From the NCBI GenBank assembly GCA_003153155.1, contig PLWV01000030.1, forward strand, positions 783 to 64,782: 64,000 nt of DNA, in the 5' to 3' direction. Shown here one piece after another: positions 1 through 12,758 of the stretch. The notes beneath the pieces were generated by a model. The model was not told the origin of the DNA. It ran no database searches and saw nothing but the letters and a program-made list of their open reading frames with translations. The stretch is from Gallionella sp. (GTDB lineage Bacteria > Pseudomonadota > Gammaproteobacteria > Burkholderiales > Gallionellaceae). A program made the position numbers and the translations under genes. The first letter of the stretch is position 1. Every line of letters starts with the position of its first letter.

Positions 1-1159
<1,159 letters not shown>

Positions 1160-1468
1160 CTATAACGTTAAGCCCTCAACCTTACAGCCAAGGCGTTATT
1201 CGTGTTTCGCATTTGTGACCGCATCGATACGACTAGCATCAATACGGCTTGATACAATCAAAACCCATTGTTTTTCATACGCTCGCATCAATAGGTCGCC
1301 CCATCAACGCTCGCGCGTGAATCACTTTCTTTACTTCTTCCAAATTTTTAAAGAACGGCTCACCATAAATGGTGAAAGCTGTACAGTGAACCGATCCCGG
1401 TCCACGATGCAGTTTTCACAACTCACTCTATATTTTCTTGCCACCAACCTGACTTGATTTCAAAGTGG

Positions 1469-1545
1469 TTGGTGGAGGTTGACGGGATCGAACCGACGAC
1501 CCCCTGCTTGCAAAGCAGGTGCTCTCCCAGCTGAGCTAAACCCCC
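1469..1545 (-). tRNA. tRNA-Ala (TGC)
   Basis: Reverse complement GGGGGTTTAGCTCAGCTGGGAGAGCACCTGCTTTGCAAGCAGGGGGTCGTCGGTTCGATCCCGTCAACCTCCACCA; anticodon TGC. Confidence 0.95.
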
Positions 1546-1559
1546 ATTTTTCCTTGCTC

Positions 1560-1636
1560 TGGTGGGTCTGGTTGGACTCGAACCAACGACCCTTGCGTTA
1601 TCAACACAATGCTCTAACCAGCTGAGCTACAGACCC
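1560..1636 (-). tRNA. tRNA-Ile (GAT)
   Basis: Reverse complement GGGTCTGTAGCTCAGCTGGTTAGAGCATTGTGTTGATAACGCAAGGGTCGTTGGTTCGAGTCCAACCAGACCCACCA; anticodon GAT. Confidence 0.95.
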
Positions 1637-1765
1637 TGTAACTTCTCAGGATCGCGGAGCGAGGAGCGAGGGGGGTAAAGCAGCACGCTGCCCCAACTCA
1701 ATCCTCAATCCTCGTTCCTGCTCTTAAACAACCGATGAGTGTAGGCACTCAGCCTTTGGATTCTC

Positions 1766-3308
<1,543 letters not shown>

Positions 3309-3501
3309 TACCTGTTTTGATTCTTTGCAGAATCGGTCCTACTCAAAGTAAATCACTTGCATGATTTGTTTCGACTTCGCGTAGGTTGCTACTATATTTT
3401 TAAAGTCGTTCCCACACCCCGAAGGATGCAAAAACTTCCCAAAAACCAAGTACCTACACTCGTCGGTTGTTTGTTTGTTTTTTAAAGAACTGGCTGATGG
3501 G

Positions 3502-3575
<74 letters not shown>

Positions 3576-3756
3576 TCAGCGAAGACCGCCACTATAACAA
3601 AGCATCCCAACCTCGTCAAACACTATATGCGTTTTTTATTTTCCCCCGCATGACTGAAGCAGCACCCCCACTTACCTACAACTGTTATTCATGTTCCGCA
3701 CCTACTTTGCAGCAACGCTATAATCGCCGCTCAATGAAACAGCAGATAACACCCAT

Positions 3757-4040
3757 GGGCGCCTCTAAAAATTCAGAGTTCACCCAAATGCAAGGCGTGG
3801 AAAAAATTTTGCCGCGCCACATATGATAGATATGTTAGCAAGAAATTTTTTCCGCAACGCAGCATAACCAGCCATTTGGTTGTCGTTCTTTGACAACCTA
3901 GTGGAATGGCTAGGAGTTTCATCAGTGGAATGGCTATAACCAATGACTTGCCCAGCGTCTTTTGCTGGGTTAGTCAGATGGCTAGTAGTCATATCAGTAG
4001 CTCCATCAGTTGGGATGAAATCTGGATTTTTAGAGGTGGA
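3757..4040. mobile_element. MITE-like element with terminal inverted repeats (GGGCGCCTCTAAAAATTCAGA ... ATCTGGATTTTTAGAGGTGGA)
   Basis: Inverted ends, CAT on both sides, two internal hairpin modules; related to 48872-49188. Confidence 0.75.
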
Positions 4041-4041
4041 C

Positions 4042-4296
4042 ATGACCATTACTGACTGGATCGGCAGTACCGCTGCTACACTTACCACCACAGCCTTCAT
4101 CCCGCAGGCTTGGAAAGTATGGCGCACCAACCATACCGCTGACATCTCATTGGGTATGTATATCCTGTTCACGATCGGGGTCGCGCTGTGGCTGGCCTAC
4201 GGTATCCTGCTCGAATCATGGCCGATCATCATCGCCAACTCTGTCACGCTGTTATTGGCGGGGGCCGTGTTGGTAATGAAAATCAAATTCGGCTAA
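4042..4296 (+). CDS. SemiSWEET-type sugar transporter
   Basis: MTITDWIGSTAATLTTTAFIPQAWKVWRTNHTADISLGMYILFTIGVALW; the longer ORF from 3943 runs into the repeat. Confidence 0.8.
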   Translation: MTITDWIGSTAATLTTTAFIPQAWKVWRTNHTADISLGMYILFTIGVALWLAYGILLESWPIIIANSVTLLLAGAVLVMKIKFG

Positions 4297-4310
4297 AGCA
4301 CAAACACATC

Positions 4311-5144
4311 ATGAACAAAATCCTCGAAATCAAACCCAATCAATCCGTCGAGTTGCTCAAAGAGTTGCATATCCTGACGCGTAACGGCAAGCTCAATCAG
4401 GACAGCCGGCGCAAATTGAAGCAGGTGTATCACTTGTTTCATTTCATCGAACCGTTGCTGGATGAAGTACTCGCCGCCAAGCAAAATCTGACGCTGGCGG
4501 ATCACGGCGCGGGCAAATCCTACCTGGGTTTCATCATCTACGATTTATTCCTGAAGGCACGCGAGACTGAACATATTTCTGGGCATATTTACGGCATCGA
4601 AACCCGCGAGGAATTGGTCAGCAAATCGCAAGGATTGGCGGCCAAGCTGGGCTTTGCGCGCATGTCGTTTCTGAATCTGTTGGTGGAAGAATCTATCCAC
4701 TCGCCGCAACTGCCCGAGCAAATTGATGTAGTCACCGCACTGCACGCCTGCGACACCGCCACCGACGATGCGATCAAATTCGCTCTACACAAACAGGCTA
4801 AATTCATTGTGCTGGTACCGTGCTGTCAGGCCGAAGTCGCGGCAGTGTTGAACAAAAATAAAAACCAGTCATTTGGCAAAACACCGCTCTCGGAAATCTG
4901 GCGGCATCCGATTCACACTCGCGAATTCGGCAGCCACCTCACCAACGTGCTGCGCTGTTTGCAACTGGAAGCGCATGGTTATCAGGTGACGGTGACAGAA
5001 TTGGTCGGCTGGGAACATTCGATGAAGAACGAGCTGATTATCGCCAGCCGCAAAGGCGCGGCGAGAAAAAATGCGCAGGAAAGACTTGAGCAGATTTTGC
5101 GCGAGTTGAATCTGGAAGAATTGCGCAATAGGTTCATCTATTAG
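4311..5144 (+). CDS. class I SAM-dependent methyltransferase
   Basis: ADHGAGKSYLG motif I-like, VTALHACDTATDDAI; start ATG at 4311 inside longer ORF 4188-5144. Confidence 0.7.
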   Translation: MNKILEIKPNQSVELLKELHILTRNGKLNQDSRRKLKQVYHLFHFIEPLLDEVLAAKQNLTLADHGAGKSYLGFIIYDLFLKARETEHISGHIYGIETREELVSKSQGLAAKLGFARMSFLNLLVEESIHSPQLPEQIDVVTALHACDTATDDAIKFALHKQAKFIVLVPCCQAEVAAVLNKNKNQSFGKTPLSEIWRHPIHTREFGSHLTNVLRCLQLEAHGYQVTVTELVGWEHSMKNELIIASRKGAARKNAQERLEQILRELNLEELRNRFIY

Positions 5145-6237
5145 CGTGTTGCAACAGCGCCCACGCAACGTGTTCTCGCACTAACTCGGATGGATGTTCG
5201 GCGCGCGACTTCAATGCGGCTATCACTACGATACTCTTAGTCGCATTACCCAGTGCCACGGCAATATTGCGCAGCCATTGTTCGTGGCCAATGCGATAGA
5301 TGGCACTGCCCGAAAGCTTGGTTTTGAACTCAGCTTCATCCCACGCGAACAACTCCGCGAGCGACACATCATCCAGCCCGTGCCGCACTGCAAAATCCGG
5401 CTCGACTGTGGTTTGCGCAAAACCATTCCATGGGCACGCCAACTGGCAGTCGTCGCAACCGTAGATGCGATTGCCGATCAGCGGGCGCAACTCGACCGGA
5501 ATGCTGCTCTTGAGTTCGATAGTGAGATAGGAAATGCAGCGGCGCGCATCCAGCCGATACGGCGCGATGATCGCTTGGGTCGGACATATCTCGATGCAGC
5601 GTGTGCAACTGCCACAATGTTCTTCTTGCGGTATATCCACTGGCAGCGGCAGGTTCAGGTAAATTTCGCCGAGAAAAAACCACGAGCCGTGTTCGCGCGA
5701 TAGTAGCAAGGTGTGCTTGCCGCGCCAACCCAGGCCGGCTTTGCGCGCCAGTTCCACTTCCATCACCGGCGCGCTGTCGGTGAATACACGCCCGTCGAAG
5801 TCGGCGACTTCAGCACGAATTTTATCGGCCAGTTTCGCCAAGCGATTGCGCAGCACTTTGTGATAATCGCGCCCCAAGGCATAGCGCGAAATGAAGGCGC
5901 GCTCGCCCTCTGCCAACACTTGCCAACTGTCGCGTGCCTGGGGCGGTAAATAGTTCATGCGCAGCGAAATTACGCGCAAGGTGCCGGGCACTAACTCTGC
6001 CGGACGGCTGCGTTTGGTGCCGTGATTTGCCATATAATCCTGTTCGCCGTGCCAGCCGAGTGCGAGCCATTCCAACAGGCCGCTTTCCGCCGCAGAAAGA
6101 TCGGTGTCGCTGATGCCCACGGCCTGAAAGCCAAGCTCATGCGCCCACCCGCGTATCTGTGCTGCAAGCGCGGCGTAATTTACCTGCTGAGGATTTCCGT
6201 TTTGCCCCTGTTGAGGTTTTCTATTTTGCATAGTCAC
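5134..6237 (-). CDS. queG: epoxyqueuosine reductase
   Basis: GLGWRGKHTLLLSREHGSWFFLGEI, two ferredoxin motifs CGSCTRCIEICPT / CDDCQLACPWN. Confidence 0.93.
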   Translation of the reverse strand: MTMQNRKPQQGQNGNPQQVNYAALAAQIRGWAHELGFQAVGISDTDLSAAESGLLEWLALGWHGEQDYMANHGTKRSRPAELVPGTLRVISLRMNYLPPQARDSWQVLAEGERAFISRYALGRDYHKVLRNRLAKLADKIRAEVADFDGRVFTDSAPVMEVELARKAGLGWRGKHTLLLSREHGSWFFLGEIYLNLPLPVDIPQEEHCGSCTRCIEICPTQAIIAPYRLDARRCISYLTIELKSSIPVELRPLIGNRIYGCDDCQLACPWNGFAQTTVEPDFAVRHGLDDVSLAELFAWDEAEFKTKLSGSAIYRIGHEQWLRNIAVALGNATKSIVVIAALKSRAEHPSELVREHVAWALLQHANR

Positions 6238-6255
6238 GATGATAGCCGAATCAGC

Positions 6256-6696
6256 ATGAATCTAGCCGATGAAAGCGCGACCGTCGCGCTGGCGCAACGC
6301 CTCGCGGCGCGCCTCAAACCCGGTATAGTGATTTATCTGCATGGTGATCTGGGGGCTGGCAAAACCACCTTGGTGCGTGCTGTGCTAAACGCGCTGGGTT
6401 ATTCCGGTCGCGTGAAGAGCCCCACCTATACACTAGTTGAGCCTTACAATGCCGCTGGGTTAGAATTTCGCCACTTCGATCTGTATCGTCTGCACGATGA
6501 GGAAGAATGGGAAGCAGCCGGGTTCCGCGATGAGTTTGACGGGCACAATATATTTTTCATCGAATGGCCGGAACACGCACAGGGATTGATTCCGCAAGCC
6601 GATGTGGAGATTATGTTTGAAATTTTGTCGCATGGGCGCAACGTCGAGATTAGGGGCAACACACCAACAGGACGAGAATGCTTAAAGCAGTTTTAA
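6256..6696 (+). CDS. tsaE: tRNA threonylcarbamoyladenosine biosynthesis ATPase TsaE
   Basis: LHGDLGAGKTTLVRAVLNALGYSGRVKSPTYTLVEPY. Confidence 0.93.
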   Translation: MNLADESATVALAQRLAARLKPGIVIYLHGDLGAGKTTLVRAVLNALGYSGRVKSPTYTLVEPYNAAGLEFRHFDLYRLHDEEEWEAAGFRDEFDGHNIFFIEWPEHAQGLIPQADVEIMFEILSHGRNVEIRGNTPTGRECLKQF

Positions 6697-8096
6697 AACT
6701 CGTTACATTATCGTTTTTTCTCTGGCTGCCACAGGGGCACGCAGCCATCGCCATCAATTCGGCGCGTGTCTGGCCAGCGCAAGATTACACACGCCTGACG
6801 CTCGAATCCAAACAGGCCATCCGCCACAACATGTTCAATTTGAGCAATCCTGAACGCTTGGTAATTGACTTGGAGGAAGTTGAACTCGGCAACGCGCTTA
6901 ACGACCTGGCCAAGCTGATCGGCAACGACGATCCCTACATCAAGAGCGTACGCGTGGGGCGTTTCAAGCCCGGCGTGGTGCGCTTGGTGCTGGACTTGAA
7001 AAGCGAGGCCAAGCCCCAGCTATTTGTCCTTAAGCCGGTCGCTGAATACGGCTATCGCCTGGTGCTGGACGTGTATCCCGCCCGGCCGCCGCTTGACCCG
7101 CTGATGGCTTTGCTCGAGCAACCCAGAATCAGCATCCCCGAAACTGCGGGCACACCCACCACAACCAATCAGCCCGCAGAAAAAGCTCCTGCCGACGAAA
7201 AGCTTTTGATGGAACCACTAGCCATTCGACTAAGCGAGCAAACAACGCCCGCCAAGTCGCTGGTTATGTCCGGGCACCCGGAAGACAAACTGCAGATGGC
7301 CCAGAGCTTGAGTATCGACAACAACGATAAGCCGCCTCCCAGCGCAACCGCAACGCCCAGTCTGCCTGAAATGCGGGCACGCACCCTGATCATCGCGATC
7401 GATGCCGGACACGGTGGCGAAGACCCAGGTGCGCGGGGAAGATATGGCTCTCGCGAGAAGAATGTGACACTGGCGATTGCACGCAAGGTAAAAGCATTGG
7501 TCGATGATGTGCCAAATATGCGCGGCATACTGATTCGCGACGGAGATTACTTCATCCCGCTGATTGGGCGCGTCGCCAAAGCACGCAAAGTGAACGCAGA
7601 TTTGTTCATCTCCATCCATGCAGATGCCTTCATCAAAGCGAATGCGCGTGGTTCGTCGGTATTTGCCTTATCTGAACACGGTGCGACCAGCACCGCCGCA
7701 CGCTGGTTAGCAAAAAAGGAAAACGAAGCAGACTTGATCGGGGGCGTGAACATCGCGGTAAAAGACCCCTACCTTGCGCGCACCCTGCTCGACCTGTCAC
7801 AGACCGCCACCATCACCGACAGCATGAAGCTCGCCAAACATGTGCTGAACGAACTGGGCGGCATCAACGACCTGCATCGCGGACGGGTGGAACAGGCAGG
7901 ATTCGCCGTGCTGAAATCACCGGACATCCCGTCCATCCTGGTTGAAACTGCTTTCATCAGCAACCCCAGCGAAGAGCGTCGCTTGAATGACAAAAACTAT
8001 CAGATGAAACTTGCCAATGCGATTCTGGGTGGCATCAAACGCTATTTCGCACAGAATCCGGCATTATCCAAACCAAAAATCGCGCAGATCAACTAG
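6678..8096 (+). CDS. amiC: N-acetylmuramoyl-L-alanine amidase with AMIN domain
   Basis: AMIN domain then IAIDAGHGGEDPGARG, ADLFISIHADAF; repeat-derived segment in the linker. Confidence 0.92.
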   Translation: MLKAVLKLVTLSFFLWLPQGHAAIAINSARVWPAQDYTRLTLESKQAIRHNMFNLSNPERLVIDLEEVELGNALNDLAKLIGNDDPYIKSVRVGRFKPGVVRLVLDLKSEAKPQLFVLKPVAEYGYRLVLDVYPARPPLDPLMALLEQPRISIPETAGTPTTTNQPAEKAPADEKLLMEPLAIRLSEQTTPAKSLVMSGHPEDKLQMAQSLSIDNNDKPPPSATATPSLPEMRARTLIIAIDAGHGGEDPGARGRYGSREKNVTLAIARKVKALVDDVPNMRGILIRDGDYFIPLIGRVAKARKVNADLFISIHADAFIKANARGSSVFALSEHGATSTAARWLAKKENEADLIGGVNIAVKDPYLARTLLDLSQTATITDSMKLAKHVLNELGGINDLHRGRVEQAGFAVLKSPDIPSILVETAFISNPSEERRLNDKNYQMKLANAILGGIKRYFAQNPALSKPKIAQIN

Positions 8097-8119
8097 AAAT
8101 AAATTATGGGGAAGAACCG

Positions 8120-9076
8120 ATGGATCAGAGACTACTCAGAATATTAGGTGGGGAAACGAAGTTCTATCCATACTTGCTGGAAAGTAAATATCCACGAATT
8201 CTTGCGCAGATCATGTTGCTCTGGGATGAGCCCGGAATGAGTAATTATTTTATGGAATTGATGGTGAGTGACCGCGAGGACCGTTCCGGTTTTCCTCCCG
8301 ATGTTGCGGCTGAAATTATCCGCTTGAGCCTGATGCATGCCAGCTCGCACAAACCTCACAAGAAGCCTGATATTTGGGAGGTATCTGCAAATAAATTTTC
8401 CGACTTCAGGCCCCCAGTCTCTATCGCAATGAGCAATGTATGGAAACCGCTTTCAGATACAACAACAAAGGCATTAAAAAGATTTGGCATTCCCGGCTCG
8501 GCCCGGGGTTTTCATAGCGCGGCAGAAACAGGCAATCGCCCAGCAGTCGCGTTATTTCTTGAAGCTCGTGTCAACACCGAAATTCATAATGAACGTGGCT
8601 GGACTCCCCTGATGCTGGCCGCTTTCAATGGGCACAATGAAGTTATCAGAACTCTGATTAAACATAACGCGAACGTACACGCCAGCGACTTACTCGGCAA
8701 CACCGCCTTGCATTGGGCTGTGGGTGCAGGACAAACATCTAGTGCAAAATTACTTATCGAAAATCGCGCGGGGGTTGACGCATGCAACCATTCTGGCATG
8801 ACACCTTTATTTCAGGCAACAATACACCGTCGCTTGGGAGATGTGCTGCTGTTAATTGACAGTGGTGCCAACCTGAATTTGGCAACACGCGACGGTTCGA
8901 CTGCTTTGCACAAAGCTGCCGCAGAAGGTTACACCGAAATCGTCAGAACACTATTGCACCACGGTGCCGATACGAGCATCAAAAATCTCGACGGGAATCT
9001 GCCACTCGCGTTAGCCGCAAAAAACGACCGGAAGGCTGTTATAAAGATACTTATGTCCAACTCCAAGGCTGGGTAA
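8120..9076 (+). CDS. ankyrin repeat protein
   Basis: Tandem ANK motifs, e.g. ERGWTPLMLAAFNGHNEVIRTLIKHNANVHA, DGSTALHKAAAEGYTEIVRTLLHHGAD. Confidence 0.85.
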   Translation: MDQRLLRILGGETKFYPYLLESKYPRILAQIMLLWDEPGMSNYFMELMVSDREDRSGFPPDVAAEIIRLSLMHASSHKPHKKPDIWEVSANKFSDFRPPVSIAMSNVWKPLSDTTTKALKRFGIPGSARGFHSAAETGNRPAVALFLEARVNTEIHNERGWTPLMLAAFNGHNEVIRTLIKHNANVHASDLLGNTALHWAVGAGQTSSAKLLIENRAGVDACNHSGMTPLFQATIHRRLGDVLLLIDSGANLNLATRDGSTALHKAAAEGYTEIVRTLLHHGADTSIKNLDGNLPLALAAKNDRKAVIKILMSNSKAG

Positions 9077-9129
9077 TATGGTCTTAGGCATAACTTAATT
9101 AGCGCGCTTGTTTCCCCAGGAAAAAACCG

Positions 9130-9290
9130 TCAAGCAGGAAACACACTAGTCGATAGATAACGATCGCAGCGATCACACACGATAAAGGCAATCACCTCAT
9201 TCTCAACTTGTTGCGAGATGCGCAGTGCTAAACTCAATGCGCCACCGGTGGAAGCGCCGCCGAAGATACCTTCTTCGTGCACCATGCAAC
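9130..9290 (-). pseudogene. cysM 3'-end fragment
   Basis: EEGIFGGASTGGALSLALRISQQVENEVIAFIVCDRCDRYLSTSVFPA matches the C-terminus of CysM at 10750-11637. Confidence 0.85.
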
Positions 9291-9292
9291 AG

Positions 9293-9350
9293 ACGCTATT
9301 TCGCACAGAATCCGGCATTATCCAAACCAAAAATTGTGCAGTTCAATTAG
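9293..9350 (+). repeat. duplicated 3' end of amiC
   Basis: cgctatttcgcacagaatccggcattatccaaaccaaaaat matches 8040-8080 exactly, then diverges slightly. Confidence 0.9.
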
Positions 9351-10684
9351 CTATAAAGGGCATTATTCGGATCCAGATTGCGTCCCATCTCCGTTGCCTT
9401 TGCCCAAGCCATTCCATCCCCCAACAACTTCAGATGCTGCGCCACCGCAAGGAAGGCGATGCTATCCTCTCGCGCAAAATAAATACGCAACAACCTCAGG
9501 TAAGCGTGCGGATTTTTCGGATTGATCTTAATGGCTTCCCTCAATACCTCCTCGGCAAGTTTGTCGTGTCCAAATCGCAGATAAATGTCCGCTTCTTCCA
9601 ACATCTCATATTCGGGCGGCAGAATGGACTGGGATTTCTCTTCGTTATAAGCGGGAGTTTTAATTGTTTGCTCATCCACTGGCAAAACCGTTTGAACAAT
9701 GACAGGCGGCTCTACCAATTCAGGGTCGTGCACATCACTTAAATCATGGAAAGAGCCGCGCTTCCATTGCTGCTTAGTCTTATATCTGCGATACCAGACG
9801 AAACCCGGCACGGCAAGCAACACCAAGCCTAGCCCTATTGCCGGTTTTATCCAACTCATCTTAAGCAACTCGACCCGACTATTCTCTTCCTTGCTTGTTT
9901 GCCGAAGAACTGGCGCAACAATTTTCGGCTTGGGCTGCTCATTGCCAACCCCAAGCACGCTGCTAACCCCGGACAAACCACCAACCGCTGAACTCTGTGC
10001 AAGCACCCCGGAAGGGGCAACACGCGAATAGGACGGGTTCGTCGAAATATCCAACTGACTTTGCTGCGCCTTGATCATCTGTTCCATTTCGGTGATCTGA
10101 GTGTTCAACACACTGAGCGTTTTTTCTTTCGCGATCGAATCCGGCTGCAGTGCCTCGCCAATTTTTGTCGAGTTGTCTGGCCGAACTGGCTCGTTTCCGG
10201 GAAGGGATAACTTCATTGAAAGCAACAACGGAAACTTGCCAAACGGCATGGTGTTTTGCTCGCTGCCAACATCGCCGGATGTCTTGCCAGCCGCACGCGA
10301 TGCTGAACCGGATAAAACCTGTCCTGAGTGTAGTCGAAGGGATGGTGATGCTACGCCTGACATCTGTTTGCTGTGTTTTATACTATGCACACCCGGCTTT
10401 TTGATTACGGCGGGCTTCGTCTCTCCATGCTGGGGCGCGGCCACGCTCCCAGAATTTGGCTGCTTAGGCTTTGTCCCTTCAGGGCGCTGTGAATTTTCCG
10501 CTTGCTCGGTAGATACAGACGGGATCAGCGCAATCTGCGCCTTGTCCATCTCGCCCGGATTGCTGTTCGCTTGAATCTCGCCCAGCCCTAAAGCGTTTGC
10601 ATTGGCCACAAACAAAACAGCCACGGATAACATCCATATCCGCGCTGCATTCCCCGCATGGCGAATTGCCTCTACTCTCATCAA
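9347..10684 (-). CDS. FimV/HubP-like membrane protein with C-terminal TPR-type domain
   Basis: Signal/TM segments; YEMLEEADIYLRFGHDKLAEEVLREAIKINPKNPHAYLRLLRIYFAR. Confidence 0.6.
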   Translation of the reverse strand: MMRVEAIRHAGNAARIWMLSVAVLFVANANALGLGEIQANSNPGEMDKAQIALIPSVSTEQAENSQRPEGTKPKQPNSGSVAAPQHGETKPAVIKKPGVHSIKHSKQMSGVASPSLRLHSGQVLSGSASRAAGKTSGDVGSEQNTMPFGKFPLLLSMKLSLPGNEPVRPDNSTKIGEALQPDSIAKEKTLSVLNTQITEMEQMIKAQQSQLDISTNPSYSRVAPSGVLAQSSAVGGLSGVSSVLGVGNEQPKPKIVAPVLRQTSKEENSRVELLKMSWIKPAIGLGLVLLAVPGFVWYRRYKTKQQWKRGSFHDLSDVHDPELVEPPVIVQTVLPVDEQTIKTPAYNEEKSQSILPPEYEMLEEADIYLRFGHDKLAEEVLREAIKINPKNPHAYLRLLRIYFAREDSIAFLAVAQHLKLLGDGMAWAKATEMGRNLDPNNALYS

Positions 10685-10749
10685 CGACAGTCATCTTTCT
10701 GTTTAAGTTAGACGTGACTATTCTAGCCGCATTTGCTGCGCTGAGCCTA

Positions 10750-11637
10750 TCAGACAGGGAATACGCCCGTCGAAAGATAGCGGTCGCCGCGATCGCACAC
10801 AATGAACGCAATCACTGCATTTTCGACTTGCTGTGAGATACGCAGCGCAACACTCAACGCACCGCCGGAAGAAATACCGCAGAAGATGCCTTCCTCGCGC
10901 GCCAAACGGCGCGTCATTTCTTCAGCGTCCGCTTGGTTCACATATTCCAGCCTGTCGATATCCTTGCCGTTGTAAATTTTCGGCAAATAGGCCTGCGGCC
11001 ATTTTCGAATACCGGGAATCTGTGCGCCCTCTTCCGGCTGCACGCCGATGATCTGAATGTTGGGTTTCTGTTCCTTGAAAAACCGCGAGCAACCCATGAT
11101 GGTACCGGTGGTGCCCATGCTGCTAATGAAATGCGTGAGCTTGCCATCCGTATCGCGCCAGATTTCCGGTGCAGTACCTTCATAGTGCGCCAGCGGATTA
11201 TCCGGATTGGCGAATTGATCGAGGATGATGCCTTTGCCTTCGGCACTCAGATTTTCCGCCGTATCGCGCGCCAGCTCCATGCTGCCTTCTTTCGCGGTCA
11301 GCACCAGTTCCGCGCCAAATGCACGCATGATCTGACGGCGCTCCACGCTTTGATTTTCCGGCATCACCAATATCATGCGGTAGCCGCGCATCGCCGCCGC
11401 CATGGCCAGCGCGATACCGGTGTTACCGCTGGTCGCTTCAATCAATGTATCGCCCGGCTTGATCTCGCCGCGCTGCTCGGCACGCGCAATCATGAAAAGC
11501 GCGGGTCTGTCCTTCACCGAACCGGCAGGATTATTGCCTTCCAACTTAGCCAACAGCACATTGCTGGTATTGCCTGGAATACGCTTCAAGCGCACCAGCG
11601 GGGTGTTGCCGACGAAATTTTCTAGGGATGGGTACAC
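10750..11637 (-). CDS. cysM: cysteine synthase B
   Basis: YPSLENFVGNTPLVRLKRI, EGNNPAGSVKDRPA, EATSGNTGIALAM; probable GTG start at 11637 (ORF extends to 11724). Confidence 0.93.
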   Translation of the reverse strand: MYPSLENFVGNTPLVRLKRIPGNTSNVLLAKLEGNNPAGSVKDRPALFMIARAEQRGEIKPGDTLIEATSGNTGIALAMAAAMRGYRMILVMPENQSVERRQIMRAFGAELVLTAKEGSMELARDTAENLSAEGKGIILDQFANPDNPLAHYEGTAPEIWRDTDGKLTHFISSMGTTGTIMGCSRFFKEQKPNIQIIGVQPEEGAQIPGIRKWPQAYLPKIYNGKDIDRLEYVNQADAEEMTRRLAREEGIFCGISSGGALSVALRISQQVENAVIAFIVCDRGDRYLSTGVFPV

Positions 11638-11668
11638 GTATACTCTGTAATTAATCAAGCAACCGTAT

Positions 11669-12667
11669 CTATACCGCCATCTTAAGCATTTGCTCCACAT
11701 ACCTTGCCACACCTTGTTCCACATTCAGGAACGGTTCGGCATAGCCACTATTGCGCAGCGCGCTGATATCGGCTTGGGTGTAACTCTGATACTTGCCGCG
11801 CAGTTGCTCGGGGAACGGAATGTAACTGATCAGTCCCTGTTGTTGCATCTCGACGAGACCCAGCACAGGCTTGGACTCGGCAACGCGCAAGGTATTGATG
11901 GTCGCCACCGCCACGTCGTTGAAACTTTGCGCTTGTCCGGTGCCCAGATTGAAGATGCCGGATTTGTGCGGATTGTCCAGGAAATACATGTTCACTTTTA
12001 CCACGTCTTCAATCGAGACGAAGTCGCGCAGTTGTCCGCCGTTGGCGTAGCCGCCACAGCCTTCGAACAATTTGACCCGACCTTCGGCGCGATACTGGTT
12101 GAAGAAGTGATATGCAACCGAGGCCATGCGCCCCTTGTGCGCTTCGCGCGAACCGTACACGTTGAAGTAACGCAGCCCGACAATCTGCGCATTGCGCTTT
12201 TGCCAGCGGCGACGCACGATCTGGTCGAACAGAAATTTGGAATAGGCATACACGTTTAACGGGGCTTCGCATTCGCGGCTTTCCTTGAACACGCTGCCAC
12301 CACCGTACACCGATGCGGACGAGGCATACAGAAACGGCACTTCTTCATTCTGGCAGTAGTTCAGCAACTCCAGGGTGTATTGGTAGTTGTTCTCCATCAT
12401 GTAGCAGCCATCAGTTTCCATGGTGTCCGAACACGCGCCCTGATGCAGCACCGCGCTGATCAGCCCATCGAAAAAACCATCCTGCAATTTTTCCAGGAAG
12501 TCTTCTTTGTCGAGATAATCGGCGATTTCGCAATCCACCAGATTCTTGAACTTGTCAGCGTTCTTAAGATGGTCCACCGCGATGATGTTGTTCTCGCCGC
12601 GCTCATTGAGTGCTTTGACCAGGTTGGAACCGATAAATCCGGCCGCGCCGGTGATGATGTAATACAT
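11669..12667 (-). CDS. hldD: ADP-L-glycero-D-manno-heptose 6-epimerase
   Basis: [34 protein letters not shown]. Confidence 0.95.
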   Translation of the reverse strand: MYYIITGAAGFIGSNLVKALNERGENNIIAVDHLKNADKFKNLVDCEIADYLDKEDFLEKLQDGFFDGLISAVLHQGACSDTMETDGCYMMENNYQYTLELLNYCQNEEVPFLYASSASVYGGGSVFKESRECEAPLNVYAYSKFLFDQIVRRRWQKRNAQIVGLRYFNVYGSREAHKGRMASVAYHFFNQYRAEGRVKLFEGCGGYANGGQLRDFVSIEDVVKVNMYFLDNPHKSGIFNLGTGQAQSFNDVAVATINTLRVAESKPVLGLVEMQQQGLISYIPFPEQLRGKYQSYTQADISALRNSGYAEPFLNVEQGVARYVEQMLKMAV

Positions 12668-12758
12668 AGCTATTCCTCTCTAAAATCTGACATGGCGGGT
12701 AACGATAAGGGATAAGAGTGAAGGGGTAATGGTAAAACCATAAGCCCCGCGCCACCCT

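Noticed and set aside
3780-4172. 130-aa minus ORF spanning the repeat element and SemiSWEET gene
   Set aside because: Half is antisense to SemiSWEET; the rest is repeat. Useful only for showing how the repeat translates
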